Shown: positions 33,032 through 40,774 of the stretch, in pieces | How the letters are laid out: the number at the start of each line of letters is the position of its first letter | Numbering within the stretch: position 1 is the first letter of the stretch | Assembly: GCA_945860725.1 (NCBI GenBank) | Contig: CAMAQZ010000012.1 | Location: 1-41,305, forward strand | From: Klebsiella pneumoniae | Lineage (GTDB): Bacteria > Pseudomonadota > Gammaproteobacteria > Steroidobacterales > Steroidobacteraceae | Direction of reading: 5' to 3' | DNA length: 41,305 nucleotides | Position numbers and translations under genes: made by a program | Notes under the pieces: generated by a model | Databases searched by the model: none | What the model was told of the DNA's origin: nothing | The model's input: only the letters and a program-made list of their open reading frames with translations

Positions 33032-34090
33032 GTGACAACATTCAACGACATCTTCCGATGCCATCGAAGCGCACCCTGTCGCGCCGCGCTCGGCCTACTC
33101 TGGGTCACCCTGCTGCTACCGGTCGCCAGAGCGCAAGCCCTGCCGGCTCAAGAGACCCCGCCAGCGCTCGACCGCGCGCTCGAAGATGGGGGCTTGGAAG
33201 CCGAGACCATCGAAGAAGTGTTGGTCAGCGGCGAGCGCTCCGGCCCCGGGCTCTGGAAGGTCCGCAAAGGCGAGCACACCCTCTATCTGCTCGCGACTAT
33301 CGCCCCCGCACCCAAGAAACTGCAGTGGCGATCGCGCGAAGTGGAGGCGGTGCTCGACCGCGCGCAAGTCTTCGTCCCGGCCCGATTCGAGGTCGATGCC
33401 GATATCGGTCCCATCAAGGCCGTGCAACTCTATCTGCAGTTCCGCAAGCTGCGGGGCAACGCCGCGGGCGAGCGCCTCGAGACGGTGCTGCCGCCGCCCC
33501 TGTTCTCGCGCTTCGAAGCGTTGCGCACCAAGTACGCGCCGCGTGACCGCAGCATGCTCGAACGCCGACCGATCCTCGCGGTGCTCGAACTGCAACGGGC
33601 CGCCATCGATCGCACTGGACTCAGCTTCAGCAACGCGGTCGCCCGCTCGGTCGAGAAGTCTGCTCGAGAACGCAAGGTGAAGGTGCTGCGCGCCGAGGTC
33701 CGGGTCGAGGATGTCCGGGGCACGCTGGCCGAGATCGGACAGATCCCGCTACCGGCGGAGATCGCCTGCATGGAGGCGGTCCTCGGCCGGCTCGAAGCCG
33801 ATCTTGCCCAATCACGCCAACGCGCGGAAGCGTGGGCGATCGGCGACACCGGGGCGCTGCGCACCAGTGCGGCCACCCAGGCCGCCGGCACCTGCCTCGA
33901 TTCGTTGAGCAACAGCGCTCGAGTCGTATCGCTGCTGCGCGACGTCGAGACGGCGTGGCTCGGCACCGTGACGCGCTCGCTAGAGCGCAATCCGGTGACG
34001 CTCGCGGTCACCGACATCGACGGTCTGCTGCGACCCGGCGGGATCCTCGCCAAACTGCGCGCCCGCGGCTACGAGATCGACGAGCCCTGA
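33032..34090 (+). CDS. TraB/GumN-family-like exported protein, catalytic motifs missing
   Basis: A 352-residue protein with an N-terminal signal peptide (RAALGLLWVTLLLPVARAQA) and the TraB/GumN fold: GLWKVRKGEHTLYLL, then a helical middle and a C-terminal RPGGILAKLRARGYEI strand. TIKI/TraB-like metalloproteases use a GxxH site in the first repeat and GxxH in the last; here the corresponding places read LLATIAP (about 86-92) and VTDIDGL, so both His are absent. It could be an inactive homologue or act only as a binding protein. No ATG is in frame, so GTG at 33032 is taken as start; TACGGT ends 6 nt before it. Downstream a minus-strand gene with its own terminator follows. Confidence 0.72.
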   Translation: MTTFNDIFRCHRSAPCRAALGLLWVTLLLPVARAQALPAQETPPALDRALEDGGLEAETIEEVLVSGERSGPGLWKVRKGEHTLYLLATIAPAPKKLQWRSREVEAVLDRAQVFVPARFEVDADIGPIKAVQLYLQFRKLRGNAAGERLETVLPPPLFSRFEALRTKYAPRDRSMLERRPILAVLELQRAAIDRTGLSFSNAVARSVEKSARERKVKVLRAEVRVEDVRGTLAEIGQIPLPAEIACMEAVLGRLEADLAQSRQRAEAWAIGDTGALRTSAATQAAGTCLDSLSNSARVVSLLRDVETAWLGTVTRSLERNPVTLAVTDIDGLLRPGGILAKLRARGYEIDEP

Positions 34091-34115
34091 AGCGAAAGTC
34101 CTGAAACGGAAAAGA

Positions 34116-34137
34116 GTGCGTCGGTCACCCGGCGCAC
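34116..34137 (-). terminator. Terminator of the Gly-rich membrane protein gene
   Basis: A 9-bp stem (34116-34124 with 34129-34137, one G-T pair) and 4-nt loop is followed, on the minus strand, by CTCTTTTCC. It lies beyond the stop of the minus-strand gene at 34190. Confidence 0.6.
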
Positions 34138-34189
34138 CCTCGTGCAGCGCCCGCAGGCGCCGCGACAGCACTGGCCCGTAGGCCGGTGG

Positions 34190-34471
34190 CTACTTCGCCA
34201 TCGCCTTCTTGATGAAGCCGATGAGCGACATCAGGACGACGCCGCCGACGCCGCTGCCCGCCACGCTTGAGAGGATCCCGCCCAAGCCGCCGGCATCCGC
34301 GCTGCCGCCGAGACCGAGCTGGCTGAGCAGCATCGCGCCGAGCGGGCCGCCAATGATGCCGGCGATCGAGTTACCGGTGGTGCCGAGGCTGAGGTTCTTG
34401 AAGAGTGCACCGCCGATGTTGCCGCCGAGCGCGCCCGACACGAGCTGGATGATGAGACTGGTGAAGTCCAT
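34190..34471 (-). CDS. Small Gly-rich hydrophobic membrane protein (93 aa)
   Basis: A 93-residue protein with two hydrophobic, glycine-zipper-like segments, the first at about 6-50 ([17 protein letters not shown], then [16 protein letters not shown]) and the second at about 75-88 ([12 protein letters not shown]), ending KKAMAK. The N-terminus [18 protein letters not shown] has a GGAAG-type ribosome site upstream (GGAAGAATTCC before ATG). Similar small proteins occur widely in proteobacteria without assigned function; I would not annotate them further. It stands alone between the TraB-like and EamA genes, ending at a hairpin. Confidence 0.75.
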   Translation of the reverse strand: MDFTSLIIQLVSGALGGNIGGALFKNLSLGTTGNSIAGIIGGPLGAMLLSQLGLGGSADAGGLGGILSSVAGSGVGGVVLMSLIGFIKKAMAK

Positions 34472-34644
34472 GGAATTCTTCCTTTAAATCTGTGTGTTCT
34501 GCAGGATCTGTTGCTTTTCGTTGTTGACCATGACGGCCTGACGCCGTGTGGTGGCAAGTCAGTTGAGGCATTTCGGCAAGTGCGCACAAGTGCCGAACGG
34601 CAGGGTAACGAGCCTGCAGCCGAATCCCGGACACTCCGCTCGCG

Positions 34645-34650
34645 TATAGT
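34645..34650 (+). promoter_or_regulatory. -10 element (TATAGT) for the EamA transporter pair, leaderless-type
   Basis: TATAGT ends 7 nt before the ATG at 34658. No Shine-Dalgarno lies in between (CCGCGGG). Confidence 0.5.
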
Positions 34651-34657
34651 CCGCGGG

Positions 34658-35515
34658 ATGTCGGTCCGCAGCGCCAGCGGCGTCATGGCGATGTTCATCG
34701 CCGTCGCCGCCTTCTCGTTCATGGATGCGCTGCTGAAAACTTTCGCGGCGCATTACGCCCCTGCGCAAGTCACCTTTCTTCGAGCGGTCTCTTCGCTGCC
34801 TTTCGTGTTGCTGCCGTTGTGGTGGTCAGGCCGCTTGGGCGAACTGCGCCCGGTCCGGCCTGCGCTGCATTTGGTCCGCGCGCTGCTCGGCGTCCTCATG
34901 TTGCTGAGCTTCATCGCCGCGCTGCGCGAGGCACCGCTCGCAGCCGTCTATTCGGTCTATATGGGCGCACCGCTCTTGATCGCAGCGCTCGCGGCGTGGT
35001 TCTTGGGCGAGCGGGTCGGCCTGGGTTGTTGGCTTGCGATCTTGATCGGGCTCGTCGGCGTGCTCGTGATCCTGCAGCCCCGCCCTGACGGGATGTCTCC
35101 CACCGCCGGCCTTGCCGCACTGCTCTCCGCCCTCTGTTACGCGGGCGCGGTCTTGGTCGCGCGGGTGCTGACCCGCACCGATACGACCGCCTCGGTGGTC
35201 TTCATGTTCCTCGCCTCAGTGGCGGTGATCTCGCTGGCGCTCGCGCTGCCCGGCTGGGTCCCGATCCTCACCACCCACTGGCCCTTGATCGTTGCGACCG
35301 GTGCGTTCGGCGCCGTCGGACAGCACTACATCACGGTTGCCTTCAAACACGCGCCGGCGGCGATCGTCGCGCCGGTCGAGTACACGGCCCTGGTCTGGGG
35401 GATCGGCATCGATTGGGTGGTCTGGTCGGTCACGCCTGATGCCAAGATGCTGGCGGGCGCAGCGCTGGTGGTCCTCGCGGGCCTCTATGTCGTCGCGTGG
35501 CGCGAACGCGCATGA
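34658..35515 (+). CDS. EamA/DMT-superfamily transporter (first of a pair)
   Basis: A 285-residue inner-membrane protein with ten hydrophobic helices, two tandem EamA repeats (about 10-135 and 150-280). Typical segments are FIAVAAFSFMDALLKTF, LRAVSSLPFVLLPLWW, YMGAPLLIAALAAWFLGERVGL in the first half and PVEYTALVWGIGIDWVVW in the second. DMT proteins export or exchange amino acids, nucleotides or S-adenosylmethionine; the substrate is unknown. The start is ATG at 34658, because the -10 lies 7 nt before it and the preceding frame has no EamA sequence. Its TGA overlaps the second transporter's ATG (ATGA), so the two are co-translated and possibly form a heterodimer. Confidence 0.85.
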   Translation: MSVRSASGVMAMFIAVAAFSFMDALLKTFAAHYAPAQVTFLRAVSSLPFVLLPLWWSGRLGELRPVRPALHLVRALLGVLMLLSFIAALREAPLAAVYSVYMGAPLLIAALAAWFLGERVGLGCWLAILIGLVGVLVILQPRPDGMSPTAGLAALLSALCYAGAVLVARVLTRTDTTASVVFMFLASVAVISLALALPGWVPILTTHWPLIVATGAFGAVGQHYITVAFKHAPAAIVAPVEYTALVWGIGIDWVVWSVTPDAKMLAGAALVVLAGLYVVAWRERA

Positions 35516-36444
35516 GCGTGCGCGAGGCCGTGCACTGGAGCCTCTACGCGCGTCTCGTCGGCGTCGCGGCGTTGTGGGGTGGAACCTTCATCGCGGGGCG
35601 CATCGCAGCGCCGCAGTTGCCGCATTTCACGCTGGCCGCGCTGCGCTTCTGGATCGCTGCAGCCCTGCTGCTGCCGCTGCTGATGATCGTCGAACGCGGT
35701 CTGCCGCGGCTGCGCCCGCGCGACTGGCTCTACACCGCATTGCTCGCACTCAGCGGACTCGTCACCTACAACCTGCTGTTCCTCGGCGCACTCGAGCACA
35801 TCCCGGCGAGCCGCACCGCGTTGGTGGTGGCGATGAACCCGATCATCACCGCAGTGGCGATGGCGTCGGTGTTCGGCGAGCGGCTGGCCGCACACCGCTG
35901 GGTCGGCATCCTGCTCGCCCTGACCGGTGTCTGCCTCGTGCTCGCGCGGGGCGATCTCACATTGCTCTGGCAGCGGATCGGGATCGGCGAGTTGCTGATG
36001 CTCGGCGGCGCCCTTTGTTGGGCGCTCTACACCATCGTCAGCCGTTTCGCGCTGCGCGGCGAAGGCGCGCCGTCTCCGCTCGCGATGACCACTGTCACGG
36101 CATTGTGGGGCGCGCTGATGCTATCGCTCGGTACGCCGGCCGAGTGGGCGCACTGGCAGCTCGACCAGGTGGGGTGGGAGGTCTGGGCGAGCATCTTCTT
36201 CTTGGGGGCGGGCGGCACTGCGCTCGCGTTCGTCTGGTATGCCCAAGCCTTGCAAGTGCTCGGCGCCGCCCGCACTTCGGTGTTCAACAACCTGGTTCCG
36301 GTGTTCGGTGTCACCTTTAGCGCAGTGCTGCTCGGCGAGCCGATCCTCCCCTCGATGATCATCGGCGGGGTCGTGGCGCTTGCCGGCGTCTCGCTGACCA
36401 ACTGGAACCGCGCTGCGCCGACGCCACAAGACGGGGGGCGATAG
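35512..36444 (+). CDS. EamA/DMT-superfamily transporter (second of a pair)
   Basis: A 310-residue ten-helix EamA protein. The first repeat has LVGVAALWGGTFIAGRIAA, FTLAALRFWIAAALLLPLLMI, YNLLFLGALEHIPASRTALVVAMNPIIT, SVFGERL; the second has ELLMLGGALCWALYTIVSRFAL, AFVWYAQALQVLGAARTSVFNNLVPVF and LLGEPI. It differs from the first member in sequence and is closer to the YedA/RhaT-like branch. The start at 35512 follows the ATGA overlap with its partner; an in-frame GTG at 35497 is possible but sits inside the partner gene. The stop is followed by the AT-richer regulatory gap before priA. Confidence 0.85.
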   Translation: MSVREAVHWSLYARLVGVAALWGGTFIAGRIAAPQLPHFTLAALRFWIAAALLLPLLMIVERGLPRLRPRDWLYTALLALSGLVTYNLLFLGALEHIPASRTALVVAMNPIITAVAMASVFGERLAAHRWVGILLALTGVCLVLARGDLTLLWQRIGIGELLMLGGALCWALYTIVSRFALRGEGAPSPLAMTTVTALWGALMLSLGTPAEWAHWQLDQVGWEVWASIFFLGAGGTALAFVWYAQALQVLGAARTSVFNNLVPVFGVTFSAVLLGEPILPSMIIGGVVALAGVSLTNWNRAAPTPQDGGR

Positions 36445-36511
36445 CGCCTGCGGATTATCGACAGTCCACCAAAATCAGCGACTTGGCCACATAGCCGGAG
36501 AATCGGCGTCA

Positions 36512-36585
36512 TATTCCGATCATAAAGTATCCCGAGAGGAATCCTTGGACTTATTAAGTCTATGTTTTAATTCAGTATTCCGATC
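36512..36585. repeat. Direct repeat TATTCCGATC, 64 bp apart
   Basis: TATTCCGATC occurs at 36512-36521 and 36576-36585 within the AT-richer gap before priA. The ten matched bases in a 221-bp gap are unlikely by chance in GC-rich DNA. The gap also contains the palindromes and DnaA box listed separately. Confidence 0.5.
36548..36560. promoter_or_regulatory. Palindrome GACTTA-T-TAAGTC
   Basis: A perfect 6-bp inverted repeat around one central base, in the AT-richer gap. It resembles a symmetric operator for a dimeric regulator; the regulator is unknown. Confidence 0.4.
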
Positions 36586-36588
36586 CAC

Positions 36589-36605
36589 TGGTCAATCGTT
36601 GACCA
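36589..36605. promoter_or_regulatory. Palindrome TGGTCAA-TCG-TTGACCA
   Basis: A perfect 7-bp inverted repeat with a 3-bp centre, 60 bp before the likely priA start, in the same gap as the other palindrome and the direct repeat. TTGACCA-type arms are common in operators of TetR, GntR or WRKY-like sites, so no specific protein can be named. Confidence 0.45.
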
Positions 36606-36665
36606 AGCCAACGAGAATGTGCTGAAAATGCCTCTTTTTCCCACTTGACCGAACCGCTGTCCACA

Positions 36666-38957
36666 ATGTTATCCACATGCTCTGTGGAAAGATCCGCGAC
36701 CCCCGAATCCTTGATTCTCGAGGTCGCCCTCGACACCCCGCTGCGGCAGGTTTTCGACTATCTGCCCGTGCTCGGCGAACCGCGACCGGAACCGGGGATG
36801 CGGGTGCTCGTCCCGTTCGGCAGGCGCCAGTGGGTGGGCGTGATTGTTTCGCTGAAGGACCGATCGGAGCGTGACACGGCCCAATTGAAGCGTGTGGTTC
36901 GGGCTATTGATCCGGCGCCGACCTTCGACCCGCCGCTCCTGAAGCTGCTGCGTTGGGCTGCCGACTATTACCATCATCCACTCGGCGAGGCCTTGGCCAC
37001 GGCGCTGCCGAAACTCGCCCGTGAAGGCGCACCGCTGCGGGCGTCGATCGAATCCTGGCGACTCACCGCCCTCGGCGAGGCGGCGCTTGCCGCCGGTGAG
37101 CCACGTCGGGCGCCCCGCCAACGGACGCTGCTCGAGGCCTTGGCGCAGCACCCCGGCGGCGGGTCGACGCTTGGCATGGCAGCCGCCCGATTGGATGACG
37201 ATCTACCGGGTTGGCGCGAGGCTGCCCGGGCGCTGCGCACTCGCGGATGGATCGAGCGTCTGGACGGACCCCGCGCGCCGGACGGCGCCCACGCGACAGC
37301 GCCGGACGCCGACGCTGACGGGGGCGATGACGCAGCGCGACCCCGCCCCACGCCGACCCCCGCGCAACAGGCCGCGCTCGAAGCCATCCGCGCCCATCAC
37401 CGCGGCGAGTACCGCGCTTGGCTGCTGCACGGCGTGACGGGCAGCGGCAAGACCGAGGTCTACCTGCGCCTCGCCGAGGATGCTTTGGCCGCAGGGCGCA
37501 GTGTGCTCGTCCTGGTGCCAGAGATCGGGCTCACGCCGCAACTCGTCGGCCGATTCGCTGCCCGGTTTGCAGGAACTTCGCTGGCGGTGATGCATTCGGG
37601 GCTCACCGATGGCGCACGCCTCAGCGCCTGGCGCCGCGCCCAATCCGGCGAGGCGCGGCTCGTCATCGGCACCCGCTCGGCGATCTTCGCGCCGGTGCCG
37701 GCGCTCGGCCTGATCCTCGTCGATGAGGAGCACGACGCTTCGTTCAAGCAACAGGAGGGTGGTTTCCGCTATTCCGCTCGCGATCTCGCGCTGGCACGGG
37801 CGCATGGCCTCGGCATCCCGGTGGTGCTCGGCTCGGCGACCCCGTCGCTCGAGACACTGCACAACGCGGCCACAGGACGCATGACTCGGTTGTCCCTTCC
37901 GGAGCGCACTGCCGACGCCCGACCGCCGCGGTTGCGGCTCATCGACCTGCGTGAAGAACGCGTGCACGCCGGCCTCGCGACCACCTCGGTGACGGCGATC
38001 GAGCGACATCTCGCCGCCGAGGGACAGGTGCTGGTGTACATCAACCGTCGCGGCTACGCACCCACGCTCGCCTGCACCGCCTGTGGCTGGGTTGCCCCCT
38101 GCAGCGCCTGCGATGCGCGCATGACCGTATATCGCAACGCCTCCCGGCTGCGCTGTCACCACTGCGGCGCCGACCGAGAGCTGCCTCGTCAATGCCCCAC
38201 CTGCGGCTATGCGGTGAAGACCGTCGGCCAAGGCACGGAGCGTATCGAGGAGACGCTCGCAGAGACCTTCCCGGGGGTGTCGATCGCGCGGCTCGACCGC
38301 GATGTGGTGCGTCGCAGCGACCAGCTTGAGGCGGTGCTCGCACGCGTGGCAGGCGGCGAGGCGCGCATCCTGGTGGGCACCCAGATGGTCACCAAAGGCC
38401 ATGATTTCCCAGCGGTCACCCTCGCCGTGGTGCTGAACGCCGATCAAGGGCTCTTCAACACCGACTTCCGTGCTGCCGAACGGCTCGCACAGACCTTGGT
38501 GCAGGTCGCCGGCCGCGCGGGCCGCGGCGCACAGCCCGGCGAAGTGCTCATCCAGACCGAACACCCCGAGCATCCGTTGCTCTGCAGCCTGCTCGCCGGC
38601 GGCTACGAGGCGTTCGCCGAGGCCGCACTCGCGGAACGGCGCGATGCCGCATGGCCACCGTTCGCGCGTTTGGCGGCCCTGCGAGCCTCGGCTCCGGCGG
38701 CCGAGACGACGCTCGCCTTCCTCGATGCCGCGCGTCGGGCGGCTGGTCGCCCTCCACAAGGCCTGCGGCTGCTCGGCCCTGCGCCTGCAGCGCTGGCACG
38801 CCGCGCCGACCGACACCACGCGCAATTGCTGCTCGATGCCACCGAACGCACGCTGTTGCACCGGTTCCTCGACGGCTGGTTGCCACAGGTCGAGGCGCTG
38901 CCCGAAGCGCGACGGGTGCGCTGGGCGCTCGACGTCGACCCGCTCGAACTGTTCTAG
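36666..38957 (+). CDS. priA: Primosomal protein N', replication restart helicase PriA
   Basis: A 763-residue 3'-5' SF2 DNA helicase that reloads the replisome at stalled forks. Order: an N-terminal DNA-binding region (3'BD, LDTPLRQVFDYLP and RRQWVGVIVSL), a winged-helix linker, helicase lobe with Walker A GVTGSGKTE, DEEH box, GSATPSLET, then the zinc module with eight Cys in CTACGWVAPCSACDARM and LRCHHCGADRELPRQCPTCG, then motifs of lobe two (VGTQMVTKGHDFPAVTLAVVLNADQGL, QVAGRAGRG). The start is uncertain: ATG at 36666 is chosen; TTG at 36645 and GTG at 36684 are alternatives, none with a clear ribosome site. The length is close to E. coli PriA (732). Ten bp separate its stop from argS. Confidence 0.95.
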   Translation: MLSTCSVERSATPESLILEVALDTPLRQVFDYLPVLGEPRPEPGMRVLVPFGRRQWVGVIVSLKDRSERDTAQLKRVVRAIDPAPTFDPPLLKLLRWAADYYHHPLGEALATALPKLAREGAPLRASIESWRLTALGEAALAAGEPRRAPRQRTLLEALAQHPGGGSTLGMAAARLDDDLPGWREAARALRTRGWIERLDGPRAPDGAHATAPDADADGGDDAARPRPTPTPAQQAALEAIRAHHRGEYRAWLLHGVTGSGKTEVYLRLAEDALAAGRSVLVLVPEIGLTPQLVGRFAARFAGTSLAVMHSGLTDGARLSAWRRAQSGEARLVIGTRSAIFAPVPALGLILVDEEHDASFKQQEGGFRYSARDLALARAHGLGIPVVLGSATPSLETLHNAATGRMTRLSLPERTADARPPRLRLIDLREERVHAGLATTSVTAIERHLAAEGQVLVYINRRGYAPTLACTACGWVAPCSACDARMTVYRNASRLRCHHCGADRELPRQCPTCGYAVKTVGQGTERIEETLAETFPGVSIARLDRDVVRRSDQLEAVLARVAGGEARILVGTQMVTKGHDFPAVTLAVVLNADQGLFNTDFRAAERLAQTLVQVAGRAGRGAQPGEVLIQTEHPEHPLLCSLLAGGYEAFAEAALAERRDAAWPPFARLAALRASAPAAETTLAFLDAARRAAGRPPQGLRLLGPAPAALARRADRHHAQLLLDATERTLLHRFLDGWLPQVEALPEARRVRWALDVDPLELF
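36669..36677 (+). promoter_or_regulatory. DnaA box (TTATCCACA) at the priA start
   Basis: TTATCCACA is an exact match to the strong DnaA box consensus TTATNCACA. It lies across the first codons of priA (start taken as 36666). A single 9-mer can occur by chance, but the adjoining AT-rich gap, rare in this GC-rich window, makes it notable. No second box was noticed close by. Confidence 0.45.
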
Positions 38958-38960
38958 AAT
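38955..38960 (+). promoter_or_regulatory. -10-like TAGAAT before argS, leaderless-type spacing
   Basis: TAGAAT, formed by the last bases of priA including its stop codon, ends 7 nt before the GTG at 38968. It may let argS be transcribed without priA, and there is no Shine-Dalgarno between. Confidence 0.4.
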
Positions 38961-38967
38961 CGCAACC

Positions 38968-40764
38968 GTGAAAGACGATCTCCAACGCCTGCTGCTCGCA
39001 GCGGTCCGCTCCCTCGAAGGCAGCCTGCTGCCCGGCCCCATCGATCCGCAAGCCGTGGCGCTCGAGCGCACCCGCGATGCGCAGCACGGCGATTTCGCCT
39101 CGAACGTCGCCATGCGTCTCGCCAAGGGAGCCGGCCTGAAGCCGCGCGAGCTCGCCGAGCGCATCGTGGCGGCGCTGCCCGCCGATCCGCTCATCACACG
39201 CACCGAGATCGCCGGTGCCGGCTTCATCAATTTCACCTTGGCCCGCGACCTCTACGCGCGCGAACTCGCGCGGGTGCACGAACTCGGCGAAGCCTACGGA
39301 CGCCACATGCCTGCGACGCAGCGCAAGGTGCTGCTCGAGTTTGTGTCGGCGAACCCCACCGGACCGATGCATGTCGGCCACGGTCGACAAGCCGCCTTCG
39401 GCGACGCGCTCGGCTACCTGCTCGCCGCCGCAGGTGATGTCGTCACACGCGAATACTATGTGAACGACGCAGGTCGCCAGACCGAGATCCTCGCAGTGTC
39501 GGTGTGGGTGCGCTACCTCGAGCGTTGCGGCGAGGTGCTGCCCTTCCCGCAGAACGGCTACCGAGGCGGCTATCTGCTGCCGCTCGGCGCGGCGCTTCAG
39601 GCGCGTGTCGGGGAGGCGCTGCGCCATCCAGCAGCCACCGTCACGACGGACCTGCCGGCGGATGCGGTCACGGGCGACACCGGGGGCGACACCGAGGGCG
39701 ACAAGGAAGCGCACATCGATGCGTTGATCGCCCGCTGCCGCGCGCTCATCGGCGAGGCCGCGTGGCAGGATCTGCTGCGCAGCAGCATCGATGCGATGAT
39801 GGAGGAGATCCGCGACGACCTCGCGGCGTTCGGCGTGCGCTTCGACCACTGGGTCTCCGAACGCGTGTTCGCCGAGAGCGGCGCCATCGACCGCGCGCTC
39901 GGCCGGCTGCGCGATCGCGGGCTGCTCTACACCAAAGACGGCGCCGAATGGTTCCGGGCCACACAGTTCGGCGACGACGAGGACCGCGTCGTGGTGCGCG
40001 ACAACGGCGTGAAAACTTACTTCGCCTCCGACATCGCCTATCACCTCGACAAGCGAGAACGCGGCCACGACCAGCTCATCGATGTGCTCGGTGCCGACCA
40101 CCACGGCTATGTCACGCGCGTGCGCGGCGGCCTGCAGGCCTTCGGACACCCCGAGGATTGCCTCGAGGCACCGCTCATCCAGCTGGTCGCCCTTTTCCGC
40201 AACGGCGTGAGAGTCTCGATGGGCAAGCGCGAGGCGAACTTCGTCACGCTGCGCCAGCTTCGCGAGGAGGTCGGTAACGACGCTTGCCGGATCTTCTTCT
40301 TGATGCGCAGCAACGACCAATCGCTCGATTTCGACCTCGAGCTCGCCAAGTCGAAATCCAACGAGAACCCGGTGTTCTATGTGCAATACGCCCACGCGCG
40401 GGTCGCGAGCGTCATGAAAGAGCTCGCGGCGCGCGGGATCGGCTGGGACTCGGCGCGCGCGCGCGCCACCGTGCTGGCACACGGTGCGGAACTGCTCTCC
40501 GGCGCCCACGCAGAGGCGATGTTATCCGCCCTGTCACGCTACCCGGAGGTCATCCGGCACGCCGCCGCCCAGCGTGCACCTCACGCACTCGTGCACTACC
40601 TGCGCGAGCTCGCCACCACCCTGCACGCCTTCTACAACGCCGAACGGGTGCTGGTACCGGATGAGGCGCAGCGCGAGGCGCGCATCTACGCGCTGCTCGC
40701 GGTGCAGCAGGTGCTGCGCAACGGCCTCGCAGTCCTCGGCGCGTCCGCACCCGAAAGCATGTGA
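38968..40764 (+). CDS. argS: Arginyl-tRNA synthetase
   Basis: A 598-residue class I aminoacyl-tRNA synthetase. The HIGH motif is HVGH (135-138) in the segment SANPTGPMHVGHGRQAA, and the KMSKS-equivalent is VSMGKREANFV, typical of ArgRS with its altered loop. N-terminal additional domain (1-110) and C-terminal anticodon-binding domain (DALVH-like: APHALVHYLRELATTLHAFYNAERVLV) are in place. A short acidic insertion of Gly-Asp repeats (about 235-246, TGDTGGDTEGD) lies in the catalytic domain, not a usual feature. The GTG start at 38968 is the only in-frame start near the conserved N-terminus. It lies between priA and the FtsN-like gene, as in many gammaproteobacteria. Confidence 0.95.
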   Translation: MKDDLQRLLLAAVRSLEGSLLPGPIDPQAVALERTRDAQHGDFASNVAMRLAKGAGLKPRELAERIVAALPADPLITRTEIAGAGFINFTLARDLYARELARVHELGEAYGRHMPATQRKVLLEFVSANPTGPMHVGHGRQAAFGDALGYLLAAAGDVVTREYYVNDAGRQTEILAVSVWVRYLERCGEVLPFPQNGYRGGYLLPLGAALQARVGEALRHPAATVTTDLPADAVTGDTGGDTEGDKEAHIDALIARCRALIGEAAWQDLLRSSIDAMMEEIRDDLAAFGVRFDHWVSERVFAESGAIDRALGRLRDRGLLYTKDGAEWFRATQFGDDEDRVVVRDNGVKTYFASDIAYHLDKRERGHDQLIDVLGADHHGYVTRVRGGLQAFGHPEDCLEAPLIQLVALFRNGVRVSMGKREANFVTLRQLREEVGNDACRIFFLMRSNDQSLDFDLELAKSKSNENPVFYVQYAHARVASVMKELAARGIGWDSARARATVLAHGAELLSGAHAEAMLSALSRYPEVIRHAAAQRAPHALVHYLRELATTLHAFYNAERVLVPDEAQREARIYALLAVQQVLRNGLAVLGASAPESM

Positions 40765-40774
40765 GCAACGTGAC

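Noticed and set aside
36669-36677. Chromosomal origin of replication at the DnaA box
   Set aside because: A single box is present, with no box cluster and no dnaA, dnaN or gidA nearby; only a regulatory role is proposed.
37203-39236. 677-codon minus-strand frame opposite priA
   Set aside because: It is antisense to PriA with its complete helicase and zinc motifs; the Arg/Ala/Gly-rich product has no domain.
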